Shown piece after piece: positions 1-7,749 of a stretch of DNA of 45,154 bases (positions within the stretch are counted from its first letter, which is position 1; the number at the start of each line of letters is the position of its first letter). Source of the DNA: Candidatus Woesearchaeota archaeon. GTDB taxonomy: Archaea; Nanobdellota; Nanobdellia; Woesearchaeales; UBA12501. The notes beneath the pieces are model-generated. The model was not told the DNA's origin. It made no database searches and was given only the letters and a program-made list of their open reading frames with translations. The position numbers were made by a program, and so were the translations under genes. Where the stretch lies: positions 1 through 45,154 of the forward strand of contig JACPCA010000006.1 in the NCBI GenBank assembly GCA_016180035.1, read 5' to 3'.

Positions 1-2
1 TA

Positions 3-92
3 AGTGTGAATCGGCCGCACCAAAGCCTATCTGTTCTGAATAAAAGGACAAAAAAATTTCTCAGGAAATATAACTCTATTTATGAAACATGA
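3..92 (+). CDS. C-terminal tail of an rve/DDE-type transposase, truncated by the window edge
   Basis: The frame is open from the left edge to a TGA at 90-92. The visible 29 residues contain NRPHQSL followed by a Lys/Arg-rich segment ending FLRKYNSIYET. The RPHQSL motif close to the C-terminus is typical of integrase-core transposases of the IS3/IS481 kind (family knowledge). The rest of the gene lies outside the window. The following gene is missing its expected N-terminus, so I infer that the right end of this insertion sequence falls between about 93 and 105. Confidence 0.6.
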   Translation, partial: SVNRPHQSLSVLNKRTKKFLRKYNSIYET

Positions 93-101
93 CTTAATCT
101 A

Positions 102-800
102 TTGCTTGATACTGCTGGTGGGCACGATATTTTAGTGCAGTTTCATAAGGTAAAAAAAGACCCATTGGAATTAAGAACTATTTTTATTACTCATTATGAC
201 AGCGACCATATTTTGGGGATTGTTCCAATTGTGAGAGCATTATCAAAAAAAGAAGTGGGAACGCACAAAGTAAATTTGTTTTGCTCAAAAGTTGTTAAAG
301 AGGCTGTTGATTCTTTATTCCATCTTGTTGCTAGAAGGCATTATGCAGAAGCAAAGAAACATCTTAATCTTGTTATTGTTGGGGATAGAGATGTTCACAA
401 AGTAGATGGTTGGAAGCTTCAATTCTTTGATGTTAAGAGTAACAACAGTCCCCAGATGGGTTGTGTTATTACATTTCCTGATGGGACCAAATTATCGTTT
501 TTGGGAGACGAGCCGTTAAGAGAACATTATACAGATTTGGTAAAAGATTGCGATGTACTTATTCATAATGCGTTTTGTTTAGACACCGAGCAGAAGATTT
601 TTGAGCCACACCCTAAGAACCACAGCACAATGAAAGAAGCTGCGGAGAATGCGGCAAAGATTAATGCGAAGAAATTAGTCGTGTTTCATACAGAGGATAA
701 GACTTTAGATACAAGAAAGAAGAGATATTTGAAAGAAGGGAAAGGACATTTTTCTGGAGAAATTTTTGTTCCATTAGACTTAGATTGGTTTCGGTTTTAG
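102..800 (+). CDS. Metallo-beta-lactamase-fold hydrolase, probably 5'-truncated
   Basis: A 232-residue protein with MBL-fold features. It opens directly at LLDTAGG (the strand-2 Asp loop), then has HYDSDH at residues 31-36. This is a HxDxDH variant of the HxHxDH metal motif, as in ComEC-like MBL proteins. Later come FLGDE and a C-terminal histidine strand (VVFHTED), with an EAA-rich helix recalling RNase Z-like hydrolases. The first 30-50 residues of the fold are absent. The only in-frame start is a TTG at 102, and an in-frame TGA lies at 90-92, the stop of the transposase. I infer that the insertion cut off the 5' end, so the protein may be inactive. A genuine short TTG-started variant cannot be excluded. 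Confidence 0.7.
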   Translation: MLDTAGGHDILVQFHKVKKDPLELRTIFITHYDSDHILGIVPIVRALSKKEVGTHKVNLFCSKVVKEAVDSLFHLVARRHYAEAKKHLNLVIVGDRDVHKVDGWKLQFFDVKSNNSPQMGCVITFPDGTKLSFLGDEPLREHYTDLVKDCDVLIHNAFCLDTEQKIFEPHPKNHSTMKEAAENAAKINAKKLVVFHTEDKTLDTRKKRYLKEGKGHFSGEIFVPLDLDWFRF

Positions 801-813
801 TCCAGCCTCTTTT

Positions 814-981
814 AGGCCTATCTCAGTAGATACCAATTATGCGCGTTCAGCAGCTTCGAACGCATCGCTTTGGCACTTGATATGGCTGTGTCCCTGTGTG
901 AAATAACTCCCGCAACGCCCTTGCTGCCGGATTGCTGGCGTTTGACTTTATGCCGCTGAACCATCTACGGAGATAGGCTCT
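814..981. repeat. Imperfect inverted-repeat element
   Basis: Arms at 814-831 and 963-980 are inverted copies sharing GCCTATCTC and GTAGAT with one mismatch between them. The pairing resumes as GTTCAGC near 858-864 with GCTGAAC near 954-960 after a 9-nt bulge in the left arm. About 170 bp in total, with no convincing ORF. It lies between the truncated MBL gene and hicA. No clear target duplication is visible. It could be a small mobile element or a structured transcript end. Confidence 0.5.
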
Positions 982-997
982 TACACTTCAATTTTAT

Positions 998-1228
998 TTA
1001 AACATATTCCATCTTCTCCATAAATTCTTCACGAGTCGTCCTTATTTCATGAAGGATGCCAAGAAGAAGTGAACGCTTGATATCCTTGTTGGAATGCATT
1101 GGAACAACCGTTGTTCTTCCATCAGAATGCCTATAAAATCGATGGCTTCCTTTCTGGCGGACAAGAACAAACCCCTCTTTCTGTAAAAATCTGCACAACT
1201 CCTGAGAAGACATCAAAGGAAGCTTCAT
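998..1228 (-). CDS. hicA: HicA-type mRNA interferase toxin
   Basis: A 76-residue protein with the HicA (YcfA-like) dsRBD-like fold. LCRFLQKEGFVLVRQKGSH holds the conserved GSH with the catalytic histidine, followed by the strand pair HSDGRTTVVPMH and the basic helix IKRSLLLGILHEI. HicA toxins cleave mRNA and are neutralised by HicB. The start ATG (1226-1228) overlaps the hicB stop by four bases, so the two are translationally coupled. The antitoxin-first order is the less common hicBA arrangement. Confidence 0.9.
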   Translation of the reverse strand: MKLPLMSSQELCRFLQKEGFVLVRQKGSHRFYRHSDGRTTVVPMHSNKDIKRSLLLGILHEIRTTREEFMEKMEYV

Positions 1229-1452
1229 GATACGACAATCTCTTGAACCCCAACAAATCTGCTTTCTTTTTCAGCATTCATCTTTTGGTCGTCGGCCTGA
1301 ACCTCAAGGCAAAGCTCGATAGCCTCTCTGATGTTCTTCATCAGCTCATCGAGAGTATCTCCCTGGCTCAGGCAACCCTGAAGCTCTGGGACGTGGCCAA
1401 CATAGCCGCCATCTTCATCTTGTTCGATAAGGACATGAAATCGCTGTGCCAT
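1225..1452 (-). CDS. hicB: HicB-type antitoxin
   Basis: A 75-residue protein of the HicB family: the partial RNase H-like core RFHVLIEQDEDGGYVGHVPE, then LQGCLSQGDTLDELMKNIREAIELCLE. This matches the family signature of a degenerate RNase H fold that binds HicA. I chose the ATG at 1450-1452; the frame extends to a TTG at 1506, but the family begins just before the FHVLIE strand. No DNA-binding helix-turn-helix is appended after the core, so autoregulation would need another route. It overlaps hicA by four bases. Confidence 0.88.
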   Translation of the reverse strand: MAQRFHVLIEQDEDGGYVGHVPELQGCLSQGDTLDELMKNIREAIELCLEVQADDQKMNAEKESRFVGVQEIVVS

Positions 1453-1595
1453 ATCATTCACAAAGTATTGCTTCCTTATTAAAGTTACGCTTTTGGACAG
1501 TGTCAACTTATCGTCTCAGTGAGATACCGTTAGGATTGATAAACAGGGCAAAGTGCCGATAAATGAAAACAGTGTCCGCTTTTTGCGAGCAAGCC

Positions 1596-2198
1596 TTAGG
1601 CTGTTTTATATCGCATCGGGTCTTCCCGAAGCTTGCGGATGAGGCCGCTGGCTTCATCTGGCGATCTCATGGAGAAATGAACTGGCCAAAGATGTTGTGC
1701 GCCATGGTCATAGACTCTTGTCATGCCGGGGTTGTCAGATTGTATTCGCTTCACAAAACCAACAAGGCCAGTATCGGCAAGTTCATTCGGGGTACTTCCT
1801 TCTGCTGTACTTTTTTTACCCAAAGCAGAAGAGCCGTATGCCACGGCAGCATCATGAGGGTAAAAAAGCCCAAAAAAGTTTGGAATATCTCTCGGCATTG
1901 CAATCAAACTGTTTTCTTCTATGTTGCCAGCCATTGGGCAAAATACCATGCCATTTATCGGGTGTTCTCTCGTTTCTTGATCAGCCGCATCAGATCGCCT
2001 GATGGCTTTCTCTATGTCTTCGCCGCGAATAAGAACCATGCCTGGCGCTGACGTTCCTGTACTTATGTTTGGAAAAAGCATCATTTTTGCCGTTCTCAAT
2101 CCAAAGGCCCCTTCCTGTTCAGCCGTTAGTGGCGCGTATACATTTCTTATTGCCACTATAATCGGGAGATATTGCTGTTCTGCTTCCTTCTGTGCCAT
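1596..2198 (-). CDS. Hypothetical protein, about 200 residues
   Basis: No family recognised. The ATG at 2196-2198 is preceded by GGAGGAAA, a strong ribosome binding site, and a TATA-like sequence lies near 2253-2262. An upstream extension to 2309 is possible but AT-rich and unlikely to be translated. The protein is soluble, without signal peptide or membrane segment. It contains short hydrophobic strands (YLPIIVAIRN, KMMLFPNI, GMVLIRGEDI) and an aromatic patch (DIPNFFGLFYPHDAA), suggesting a compact alpha/beta domain. It is divergent from the Lrp-like regulator at 2327. Confidence 0.65.
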   Translation of the reverse strand: MAQKEAEQQYLPIIVAIRNVYAPLTAEQEGAFGLRTAKMMLFPNISTGTSAPGMVLIRGEDIEKAIRRSDAADQETREHPINGMVFCPMAGNIEENSLIAMPRDIPNFFGLFYPHDAAVAYGSSALGKKSTAEGSTPNELADTGLVGFVKRIQSDNPGMTRVYDHGAQHLWPVHFSMRSPDEASGLIRKLREDPMRYKTA

Positions 2199-2292
2199 GG
2201 TGTGTTTCCTCCAGCCACTTTTGCATATCTTTCCAAAGGAAGAATCCAACAAAATATAAAACTTATTGATAAAAATATTGAAAATAGCGTAA

Positions 2293-2304
2293 ATTTTATA
2301 TATA
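2293..2304 (+). promoter_or_regulatory. TATA box of the Lrp-like regulator gene
   Basis: The run TTTTATATATAA lies about 25 bp upstream of the ATG at 2327, the spacing of an archaeal leaderless promoter. There is no ribosome binding site between them. Confidence 0.6.
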
Positions 2305-2326
2305 AACATAGCTTTTTATAAAATTT

Positions 2327-3472
2327 ATGAAGAAAATTAGCCATCAGGAAAGAGCGCTGATTAATGGCGGCAGTTATCGGCATGCAGAGATTCTCGCACC
2401 AAAGCATGCCAGTCCCGTGCGCCTTGACGCAAAAGACAGGGAGATTATTTCCATTCTTGCCGTAAACAGCAGAACGCCATTATCACAAATAGCAAAGGCG
2501 CTTCAGACAAGCCCTGAAGTTATCAATTACCGCTACCAACAGCTCCGGCAAAAGCGCATCATCACGGATACATTCACGATCATTGATGTTAATCTGCTTG
2601 GTGTATATCGGTACTGCGCCTACCTTCAATTCCATGCAACACCACATGGTAAGATGGAAAGCATCATCAACGCCTTCCTCCAGAACAAGCATATCAACTG
2701 GGTCATTGAAACTGGCGGAAAATGGGAGATCGTTTTGATGTTTGAAACAATCCATCTCAACAAGTATGAAGATATTCTTGACAGTATCATCTCCCCGATC
2801 AAAGAATTTCTTAATGATTACATGGTTGTTGCAGTAAAGAATTTTACGCATAAAGGCCCGCAGTTCGCAAGCGGCGCGAAGAAAAACAAAGAAAGAAAAT
2901 CCACCATTCGCTTCCCGTACAGCAAAGAGCTTCAATCACGGAAACACCAACAGTTTTATCTCACTGATCTTGATGGGAAAGACATCCTTCTTCTAAAAAT
3001 GATTCACGAAGATTCCAGAATGCCTCTGATCAGCCTCGGAGAAAAGCTTGGCTTGTCAAAGGATGCTGTTGATTATCGCATCAAAAAGCTTATCATCAGT
3101 AAGATAATTAAGGGATTTATCATCCGGCTCAATTATCACCTTCTTAACCACCAATACACAACAACCATGATAAAGTTCCGCGGCATTTCAGCAAAAAGAA
3201 AAGCTGAATTTTTTAGGTATATCTTTGAAGATGACCGCTTCTTTGCTCTTCTGGAACAGATCGGAACTTGGGATATCTCTTTAATGATGTTCTTCAGCAA
3301 TGCCAAGAATTTGCGGGACTTCCTTATCACGATCAAGGAAAAATTCAGCGACGTCATCCAGTCCCATGAATCTGTTATCCATTTCGACCAATATTACTAT
3401 ACTTATCTTTGCGATGGAGTTGTTGAGGAGCTGATGGAAAAGGTTAAGAAGAAGGGGGATAAAAAGGTATGA
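2327..3472 (+). CDS. Lrp/AsnC-type regulator with two tandem HTH-effector units
   Basis: A 381-residue protein built as an internal duplication. Unit 1 (about 35-170) has a winged-helix starting at LDAKDREIISILAVNSRTPL and continuing ALQTSPEVINYRYQQLRQKRII, then an alpha/beta effector-like domain (VYRYCAYLQFH to NDYMVVAVKNF). Unit 2 (about 212-365) repeats this: LDGKDILLLKMIHEDSRMPL, LGLSKDAVDYRIKKLIISKII, then a second alpha/beta domain. The double HTH suggests a single chain acting like an Lrp dimer or binding two half-sites (inference). Lrp-family proteins usually carry one HTH and one RAM domain in about 150 residues. The TATA box lies at 2293-2304, so the mRNA is probably leaderless. Confidence 0.85.
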   Translation: MKKISHQERALINGGSYRHAEILAPKHASPVRLDAKDREIISILAVNSRTPLSQIAKALQTSPEVINYRYQQLRQKRIITDTFTIIDVNLLGVYRYCAYLQFHATPHGKMESIINAFLQNKHINWVIETGGKWEIVLMFETIHLNKYEDILDSIISPIKEFLNDYMVVAVKNFTHKGPQFASGAKKNKERKSTIRFPYSKELQSRKHQQFYLTDLDGKDILLLKMIHEDSRMPLISLGEKLGLSKDAVDYRIKKLIISKIIKGFIIRLNYHLLNHQYTTTMIKFRGISAKRKAEFFRYIFEDDRFFALLEQIGTWDISLMMFFSNAKNLRDFLITIKEKFSDVIQSHESVIHFDQYYYTYLCDGVVEELMEKVKKKGDKKV

Positions 3473-3478
3473 GAAAGA

Positions 3479-3868
3479 CTATCTAATAATAATCGCTTCC
3501 GGAAGCCCTCGAAAATCATCATCCTTCGTAATAATCTTTGCGCGAAGCTTTCTTGCGGTAAGAAGAACAAAAACATCACCGAAGCTGATGCTCTTCCTTT
3601 CCTTCCTCATCTGCGCATGAAGCTTTCCTGCTTCTTCAACAAAAGATAAATCGGTAAAATGGATAAGTGAAAGAGAGATAAGCAACTTTCTTACCTCAGC
3701 AAAATCTCTCCCTTTTTTGTGATAATAGCTTGATAATTCAGCAAGGGTAAACAGGTTAGTGTAGATATCATGTTTAGCATTCTCAATAAGCTCTTTCACT
3801 TGTTCTCCTGCAGGAGAACCTTCAAAATATTCTACCCATGCTGAAGCGTCTACGACGAAAAGGCTCAT
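3479..3868 (-). CDS. vapC: VapC-type PIN-domain toxin ribonuclease
   Basis: A 129-residue PIN domain. The acidic residues that bind the catalytic metal are visible: D7 in VVDASAW, E44 in TLAEL, the Asp in SFGDVFVLLTA and the C-terminal TKDDDF. VapC toxins are Mg-dependent RNases that usually cut tRNA or rRNA. Its start overlaps the upstream vapB stop by four bases (ATGA). It ends 6 bp from the end of the convergent Lrp-like gene. Confidence 0.9.
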   Translation of the reverse strand: MSLFVVDASAWVEYFEGSPAGEQVKELIENAKHDIYTNLFTLAELSSYYHKKGRDFAEVRKLLISLSLIHFTDLSFVEEAGKLHAQMRKERKSISFGDVFVLLTARKLRAKIITKDDDFRGLPEAIIIR

Positions 3869-4068
3869 TTTTCCAGTTGTCCTCCCAATTCACTTTCTTT
3901 ATCGAAAGAACCAGTCCCTTTAAATAACCCAAACCCGCTTTTTCTCACTCGTTCGATATCTATCTTGACAGCCTGATTCTCTACAAGCCCTTCTTCTTCA
4001 ACGATAGTTTTTGGTATGGTCACAATCAGCGACCCGCCCATTTTCCTGGTTTTAGCGATAGCTTCCAT
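3865..4068 (-). CDS. vapB: VapB-type antitoxin with AbrB domain
   Basis: A 67-residue protein with an N-terminal swapped-hairpin AbrB domain: RKMGGSLIVTIPKTIVEEEGL followed by NQAVKIDIERV. The acidic, flexible tail (SFDKESELGGQLEK) should wrap the toxin. A TATA box (about 4093-4103, minus strand) lies 25 bp upstream of the ATG, so transcription is probably leaderless and self-repressed by the AbrB domain (family knowledge). Confidence 0.88.
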   Translation of the reverse strand: MEAIAKTRKMGGSLIVTIPKTIVEEEGLVENQAVKIDIERVRKSGFGLFKGTGSFDKESELGGQLEK

Positions 4069-4219
4069 GGTAGTACTTTAAGTAAAACAAAGTTGTATAT
4101 AAAGTTTTCTAAATTTCTTAACTAGCCATGCCATCAGATACCTTTATAACCAACCTCTAGTTTGGTGGCCATAACAGAACGAAACAGCCTTTTCTTGGTG
4201 TTTCGGAGGAATAGAGACT

Positions 4220-4423
4220 ATGGGAGACTTTAGAAGCGGTGGATTTAAGGATAGAGATTCGAACAGTGGCGGTGGCCCTCGCAGATTTGATGGTCCACGG
4301 GAGATGCATAAGGCAACCTGCGGTGATTGCGGAAAAGAGTGCGAAGTCCCGTTCAAGCCGAAAGAAGGGCGGCCTGTATACTGTAGAGACTGCTATCAAA
4401 AACACAGACCAGAAAGGTCATAA
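4220..4423 (+). CDS. Small CxxC...CxxC zinc-ribbon protein
   Basis: A 67-residue protein. The N-terminus is Gly/Arg/Asp-rich and low in complexity (FRSGGFKDRDSNSGGG). The C-terminal half is a zinc ribbon, CGDCGKECEVPFKPKEGRPVYCRDC, with two CxxC knuckles. This is the short CxxC-x-CxxC class common in DPANN archaea and CPR bacteria (family knowledge); its function is not established. The ATG at 4220 is preceded by GGAGGA at 4205-4210. The TATA box near 4140-4149 gives a leader of about 50 nt, unusually long for this window. Confidence 0.8.
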   Translation: MGDFRSGGFKDRDSNSGGGPRRFDGPREMHKATCGDCGKECEVPFKPKEGRPVYCRDCYQKHRPERS

Positions 4424-4435
4424 GTTATCAGATAC

Positions 4436-4464
4436 TTTATTCTTTTTTTATTTTGTTTTTTTCC
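4436..4464 (+). terminator. Poly-T transcription terminator
   Basis: Three T-rich runs interrupted by single A or G residues lie 13 bp after the zinc-ribbon stop codon. Archaeal RNA polymerase terminates at such oligo-T tracts without needing a hairpin (family knowledge). Confidence 0.55.
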
Positions 4465-4508
4465 TGTTGCAGCGCCCCTTTAATCGGGACTCAGGACAGA
4501 GCAAGGCC

Positions 4509-5288
4509 CTAATACTTTGTCAGGAATCCTGTCTTTCTCGCCCAGCGGATGGATGACACGAAGATAAAATAGCTGGCCAGGAGATAGCAGAGGGACAGCC
4601 CCATCGCCCAGCTGAAGTGGTGCCAGGAGAACACGCCATTAAATCCGAGCCGGAATCCCTCAAACACATACATCGTCGGCAGAGCGTGCGCGATTTTCTG
4701 CATTATGACCGGAAGCGTGGTGAGCGGGTAGTACACGGCAGAGAACGGCTCGATCAGATACCCCACGCTCCAGGTGAAGGTCTGCATCCTCGTGCCGTAG
4801 CGGAAGATGATGCCGCTCGTCATGAGGCCGATGCCCCACGCGAACAGGAAGAGCGGGATGATGAATGCCAGCGCCGCCAACCCGCCGGTGAACAGGTTGA
4901 AATGATAGAATACCGCAGCGATCGTCGCCATCACCAAGAAGCTGATGACGGACCGGATGATGCCGAAGATCGTGACCGACAAGAAGATCTCGCTGTCAGT
5001 GACCGGCGTGGCGAACGTGTTGGCGATGTTCCTGCTCCAGAAGTCTTCCAGGATGTACACGCCGATGTCCTGCTGGATCCGGGTGAACAAGGACCACAGG
5101 ATCGTGCCGCCGATGAGGAAGGCGAAGATAGAAGGGATGTCAGCAGCGCTCTTGATGTAGAGCGCCGTGAAGCCGAACACGACCAGCCCGATGATAGGCC
5201 AGTAGATGATGTCAAACATCCTGTCCATGCTGTTGATGGTGACGTACCAGTACTTCAGCAGCAGGGCATTGATGCGGTAGAGCCTCAT
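4509..5288 (-). CDS. ABC-2 type exporter permease
   Basis: A 259-residue membrane protein with about six hydrophobic spans (for example IIGLVVFGFTALYI, AALAFIIPLFLFAWGIGLM, LSLCYLLASYFIFV), typical of ABC-2 permeases. The motif PFSAVYYPLTTLP before the last spans is characteristic of this family. The ATG at 5286-5288 overlaps the ATPase stop (GCATGA) and has GGAGGAAG just upstream, so I prefer it to the start 18 bp earlier. It would form an exporter with the ATPase encoded upstream; the substrate cannot be read from the sequence. Confidence 0.9.
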   Translation of the reverse strand: MRLYRINALLLKYWYVTINSMDRMFDIIYWPIIGLVVFGFTALYIKSAADIPSIFAFLIGGTILWSLFTRIQQDIGVYILEDFWSRNIANTFATPVTDSEIFLSVTIFGIIRSVISFLVMATIAAVFYHFNLFTGGLAALAFIIPLFLFAWGIGLMTSGIIFRYGTRMQTFTWSVGYLIEPFSAVYYPLTTLPVIMQKIAHALPTMYVFEGFRLGFNGVFSWHHFSWAMGLSLCYLLASYFIFVSSIRWARKTGFLTKY

Positions 5289-6238
5289 GCTGCTTCCTCC
5301 TCGCAATCATCCTGCGCCAGCAGTTCCTGGCCGCGCTCCTCGTCTTCAGCGATCTTGATGAATATCTCGTCGAGCGTCGGCCTCTTGATGTGGAAGTCGC
5401 GGATCTCAAAGCCGGACGTGATGAGGCGGTGGATGACGCGCTGGATGTCTTTGCCGGACTTCAGCTCAATGGATATCTTGTTGTCCTTGTGCGCGGTGAT
5501 GGGGAATTCTTTCAGTATCCTGTCTGCATTGACGGGCTTGGAGAGGAACTGGATGACAAACGTATTCTTCCTGACCAGCTTCTTGATGCCTTGGGGCGTT
5601 GCGACTTTCAGGATCTTCCCCTTGCTGATGAAGGCGATGCGGTCGCACAGCTCCTCTACTTCACTCATGATGTGGGAGGTGAAGACGATGGTCGCCTTGG
5701 TCTTGCGGAGCTCCTGGCGCACCTGGTATGCAATGTGAGGATCAAGCCCTACGGTCGCTTCGTCGAGAAAGACAAGGTCTGGGTCATTGATGAAGCACTT
5801 GCACAGGTTCACTCTTGTTTTCTGGCCGGTCGAGAGGTCATAGACGCGCGTGTCGCGCAGCGCCGTGATGCGGAATCTGGAAAGCAGCTCCTCGACACGC
5901 TTCCTGGCATGCGGGACGTTGTAGATCATGGCATAGATGTGAAGGTTCTGGAATACCGTGATGTCACCGTTCAGCATGGTGTACGCTGTTGCCGTGTTGA
6001 TCCTGTTCTTGGTCTCCTCGCAGGGCGCTCTTCCAAAAAATCTGATCCTGCCGGAGTCTGGAGAAAGGAGCCCGGTGAGGATGTTGATTGTGGTTGTCTT
6101 TCCTGCTCCGTTGGGGCCGAGCAGGCCGAATATCTCCCCTTTCCTGACGGTGAAGGATATCCCGCGAAGCGCGTCAATGATCTTCCCGTTCGACTTGTAC
6201 CTCTTTCGGAGATTGGAAACGATGAGGGGGTATTGCAC
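5285..6238 (-). CDS. ABC transporter ATP-binding protein
   Basis: A 317-residue ATPase of the ABC-2 exporter class. Walker A is GLLGPNGAGKTTT, the Q-loop follows, the signature is LSTGQ (in DLSTGQKTRVNLCK), Walker B is LVFLDEATVGLDP and the switch is TSHIMSEVEELC. A C-terminal extension of about 90 residues (FLSKPVNADRIL onward) ends in an acidic tail. The start is a GTG at 6236-6238. It overlaps the permease gene by four bases, so the two are coupled. Confidence 0.93.
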   Translation of the reverse strand: MQYPLIVSNLRKRYKSNGKIIDALRGISFTVRKGEIFGLLGPNGAGKTTTINILTGLLSPDSGRIRFFGRAPCEETKNRINTATAYTMLNGDITVFQNLHIYAMIYNVPHARKRVEELLSRFRITALRDTRVYDLSTGQKTRVNLCKCFINDPDLVFLDEATVGLDPHIAYQVRQELRKTKATIVFTSHIMSEVEELCDRIAFISKGKILKVATPQGIKKLVRKNTFVIQFLSKPVNADRILKEFPITAHKDNKISIELKSGKDIQRVIHRLITSGFEIRDFHIKRPTLDEIFIKIAEDEERGQELLAQDDCEEEAA

Positions 6239-6265
6239 TGGTCACATCCTCTTTTTTATCCTTGT

Positions 6266-6541
6266 TTAGCCTTTTTTCTTTTCCGATCTCTTCCTTATCT
6301 CCTTTTCTTCTGCCGATGCCGGTAAGCAGGATGAAGCATGCAAGGGATGGGCTTGGCCAGCAGGCTGCAGCGGCTGGTGGGCGCAGCACTCGTCGCGCGC
6401 GTCGGCCATGGTCAGCTTGGCACAGCCCTCTTCATAAGAGTCCAGCATATCAATGATCTCTTGATAAGGATCCTTCTTTCCCTGCTTTTTCTCTAACGCT
6501 GGCAGAGCCTGGGTTGGCGCTGATTGTTTTGCTGGCTTCAT
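6266..6541 (-). CDS. Small hypothetical protein upstream of the ABC genes
   Basis: 91 residues, no family recognised. The N-terminal half (KKDPYQEIIDMLDSYEEGCAK) looks like a short amphipathic helix. The C-terminal half holds Cys and His residues (DECCAHQ, HASSC) and ends in a Lys-rich tail. The ATG at 6539-6541 is chosen over a TTG 18 bp earlier. A TATA-like run at about 6580-6589 (minus strand) may serve this gene and the exporter. It ends 27 bp before the ATPase start. Confidence 0.45.
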   Translation of the reverse strand: MKPAKQSAPTQALPALEKKQGKKDPYQEIIDMLDSYEEGCAKLTMADARDECCAHQPLQPAGQAHPLHASSCLPASAEEKEIRKRSEKKKG

Positions 6542-6573
6542 GGCAGTGTGATTGTGCAATTATGCAAGAACTC

Positions 6574-7212
6574 CTATTTATACTCTCCGCTGCTGCCCGG
6601 CACGTCATAGCTTGAACTGGACGGGGCAGCATCGTAGGTGATCCGCGATTCCCTATTGTCGCGTGGAGTATAATCAGCGCCAGCGCTGGCCATCGAGCCG
6701 TACGACTCCCTCATCCTTGCCTGGCCGCCCTGCTGGAGCTTGCGGATCTCGACATCCACATTGTCTATAGTTCCGACTTTTTCCATGATTTCCAGCTGGA
6801 ACACGGTGTTGCAGCAGATGCACTGGCCGGCGATGATTTTCTCTGCTGTGGCAAAAGCAGATTCGTCGCTTTTTGCTTTTTTACTGTCTTTTTCTTCATC
6901 AGTATCAGGAATCCGATTGGCAGATGGAGAAGGAAGATCGTGATGTTCCTCGCTGGAAACAGGACGCGGCTGGGCTCGCTGGATCGAAGGATGCTCCTGC
7001 CCAAATCCAGGGCTTTCGTGCTGCGTGAAGGAATCATCCAGCAGGAAGTCGATCGTCTTGGAAGAAACAGGGATGCCCTTTCCGTACAGGTGGATGTCCG
7101 ACAGCCTGGAGCGCTTGCACTGCTGATGATGCTTTTCCCACGCCAAGCGCTGCCAGTCCGGCATGGAAAGAGCGTGGGCTGATGCTTCAGCAGGGCGTAT
7201 TTGAAGAGGCAT
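6574..7212 (-). CDS. Hypothetical Cys-containing protein
   Basis: 212 residues, no family recognised. The N-terminal 70 residues look folded (WQRLAWEKHHQQCK, SSKTIDFLLDDSF). The middle is a low-complexity linker rich in Pro, Ser, Asp and Lys. A short core then contains IIAGQCICCNTVFQLEIMEK, whose CxCC may bind metal. The tail is Ser/Gly-rich and disordered. The ATG is preceded at about 25 bp by a TATA box (7236-7244, minus strand), giving a leaderless promoter that faces the mobile element at 7259. It ends 32 bp before the next small gene. Confidence 0.6.
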   Translation of the reverse strand: MPLQIRPAEASAHALSMPDWQRLAWEKHHQQCKRSRLSDIHLYGKGIPVSSKTIDFLLDDSFTQHESPGFGQEHPSIQRAQPRPVSSEEHHDLPSPSANRIPDTDEEKDSKKAKSDESAFATAEKIIAGQCICCNTVFQLEIMEKVGTIDNVDVEIRKLQQGGQARMRESYGSMASAGADYTPRDNRESRITYDAAPSSSSYDVPGSSGEYK

Positions 7213-7258
7213 GAGAAGATATTATCCCCCACATCTTTATAAAGGTATGTCGTCAAAA

Positions 7259-7521
7259 GGCTCTGTCCCGAATCTTCTCATGGGCGGTGCTGCTGCCAAG
7301 CGACGTGTCCAATATCCTAAGTGGATGCTCGGATACTTGGGATGTGGGCGATTGGCAAACGCGAACAGAGCGCAGCAGCACCGCCCATTTCGGAGGGGAA
7401 TGGCACTGCTGCGCTCCGTCGGCACATATAGCCGGCTGTGACACCGAGTCTTTCATTCATTGACGAGCAATGGATAACTACGCTCGGCAGCAGTGCCATT
7501 CCCGACATTCGGGACAGAGCC
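7259..7521. mobile_element. Non-autonomous element, family 1, copy A
   Basis: 263 bp bounded by GGCTCTGTCC and GGACAGAGCC. It is flanked by a perfect 9-bp target duplication, TCGTCAAAA, at 7250-7258 and 7522-7530. Internally it contains two inverted-repeat halves: ATGGGCGGTGCTGCTGC near 7278 pairs with its complement near 7370, and GGAATGGCACTGCTGC near 7397 pairs with its complement near 7486. No transposase is encoded. It lies between two divergent promoters, with TATA boxes at 7236-7244 (minus) and 7536-7543 (plus). It fills most of the 354-bp gap between genes. Confidence 0.85.
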
Positions 7522-7566
7522 TCGTCAAAAGCAAAGTTTATTAACTACCCCTCTTTATTATCACCC

Positions 7567-7749
7567 ATGAGCGGCGAAACAGTTATGGTGAAGCGGGACG
7601 CTATTATCGACCTTGTCCGCGTAAAAGATGAATTTGACTCAATAGTCGAATCATTAGAGCTCATGGCTGATTCTGAATTCATGGCGTCTTACAAGAAGGC
7701 AAGGCAGCAAGTAGAAAAAAGAGAGTTTGATGATTGGGATGAGTTATAA
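7567..7749 (+). CDS. RelB/ParD-like antitoxin
   Basis: A 60-residue protein, mostly helical and acidic: DLVRVKDEFDSIVESLELMADSEF, then SYKKARQQVEKREFDDWDEL. This is the usual form of a small antitoxin preceding a RelE toxin. The ATG at 7567 sits about 25 bp after a TATA box at 7536-7543, so the transcript is probably leaderless. The frame extends upstream into the mobile element but there is no reason to start there. It overlaps the toxin gene by 11 bp. Confidence 0.8.
   Translation: MSGETVMVKRDAIIDLVRVKDEFDSIVESLELMADSEFMASYKKARQQVEKREFDDWDEL

Noticed and set aside
1563-2051. Plus-strand open frame of 162 codons
   Set aside because: It overlaps the minus-strand hypothetical gene, which has a strong ribosome site. 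The plus frame has no start signal and a random composition.
4617-6325. Long open frames on the plus strand (373 and 311 codons) opposite the ABC genes
   Set aside because: They are antisense to the clear ABC permease and ATPase genes. The translations are rich in Asp, Arg, Glu and Val without any motif, as expected from the complement of GC-rich coding sequence.
7278-7500. Inverted repeats in the family 1 element considered as CRISPR or tRNA-like structures
   Set aside because: There is no series of regularly spaced direct repeats and no tRNA cloverleaf or T-loop sequence. The structure is two long hairpins bounded by target duplications.
7211-7508. Short open frames inside the family 1 element
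   Set aside because: They arise from the inverted-repeat sequence, are not consistent between copies A, B and C and have no start signals. The element appears non-coding.
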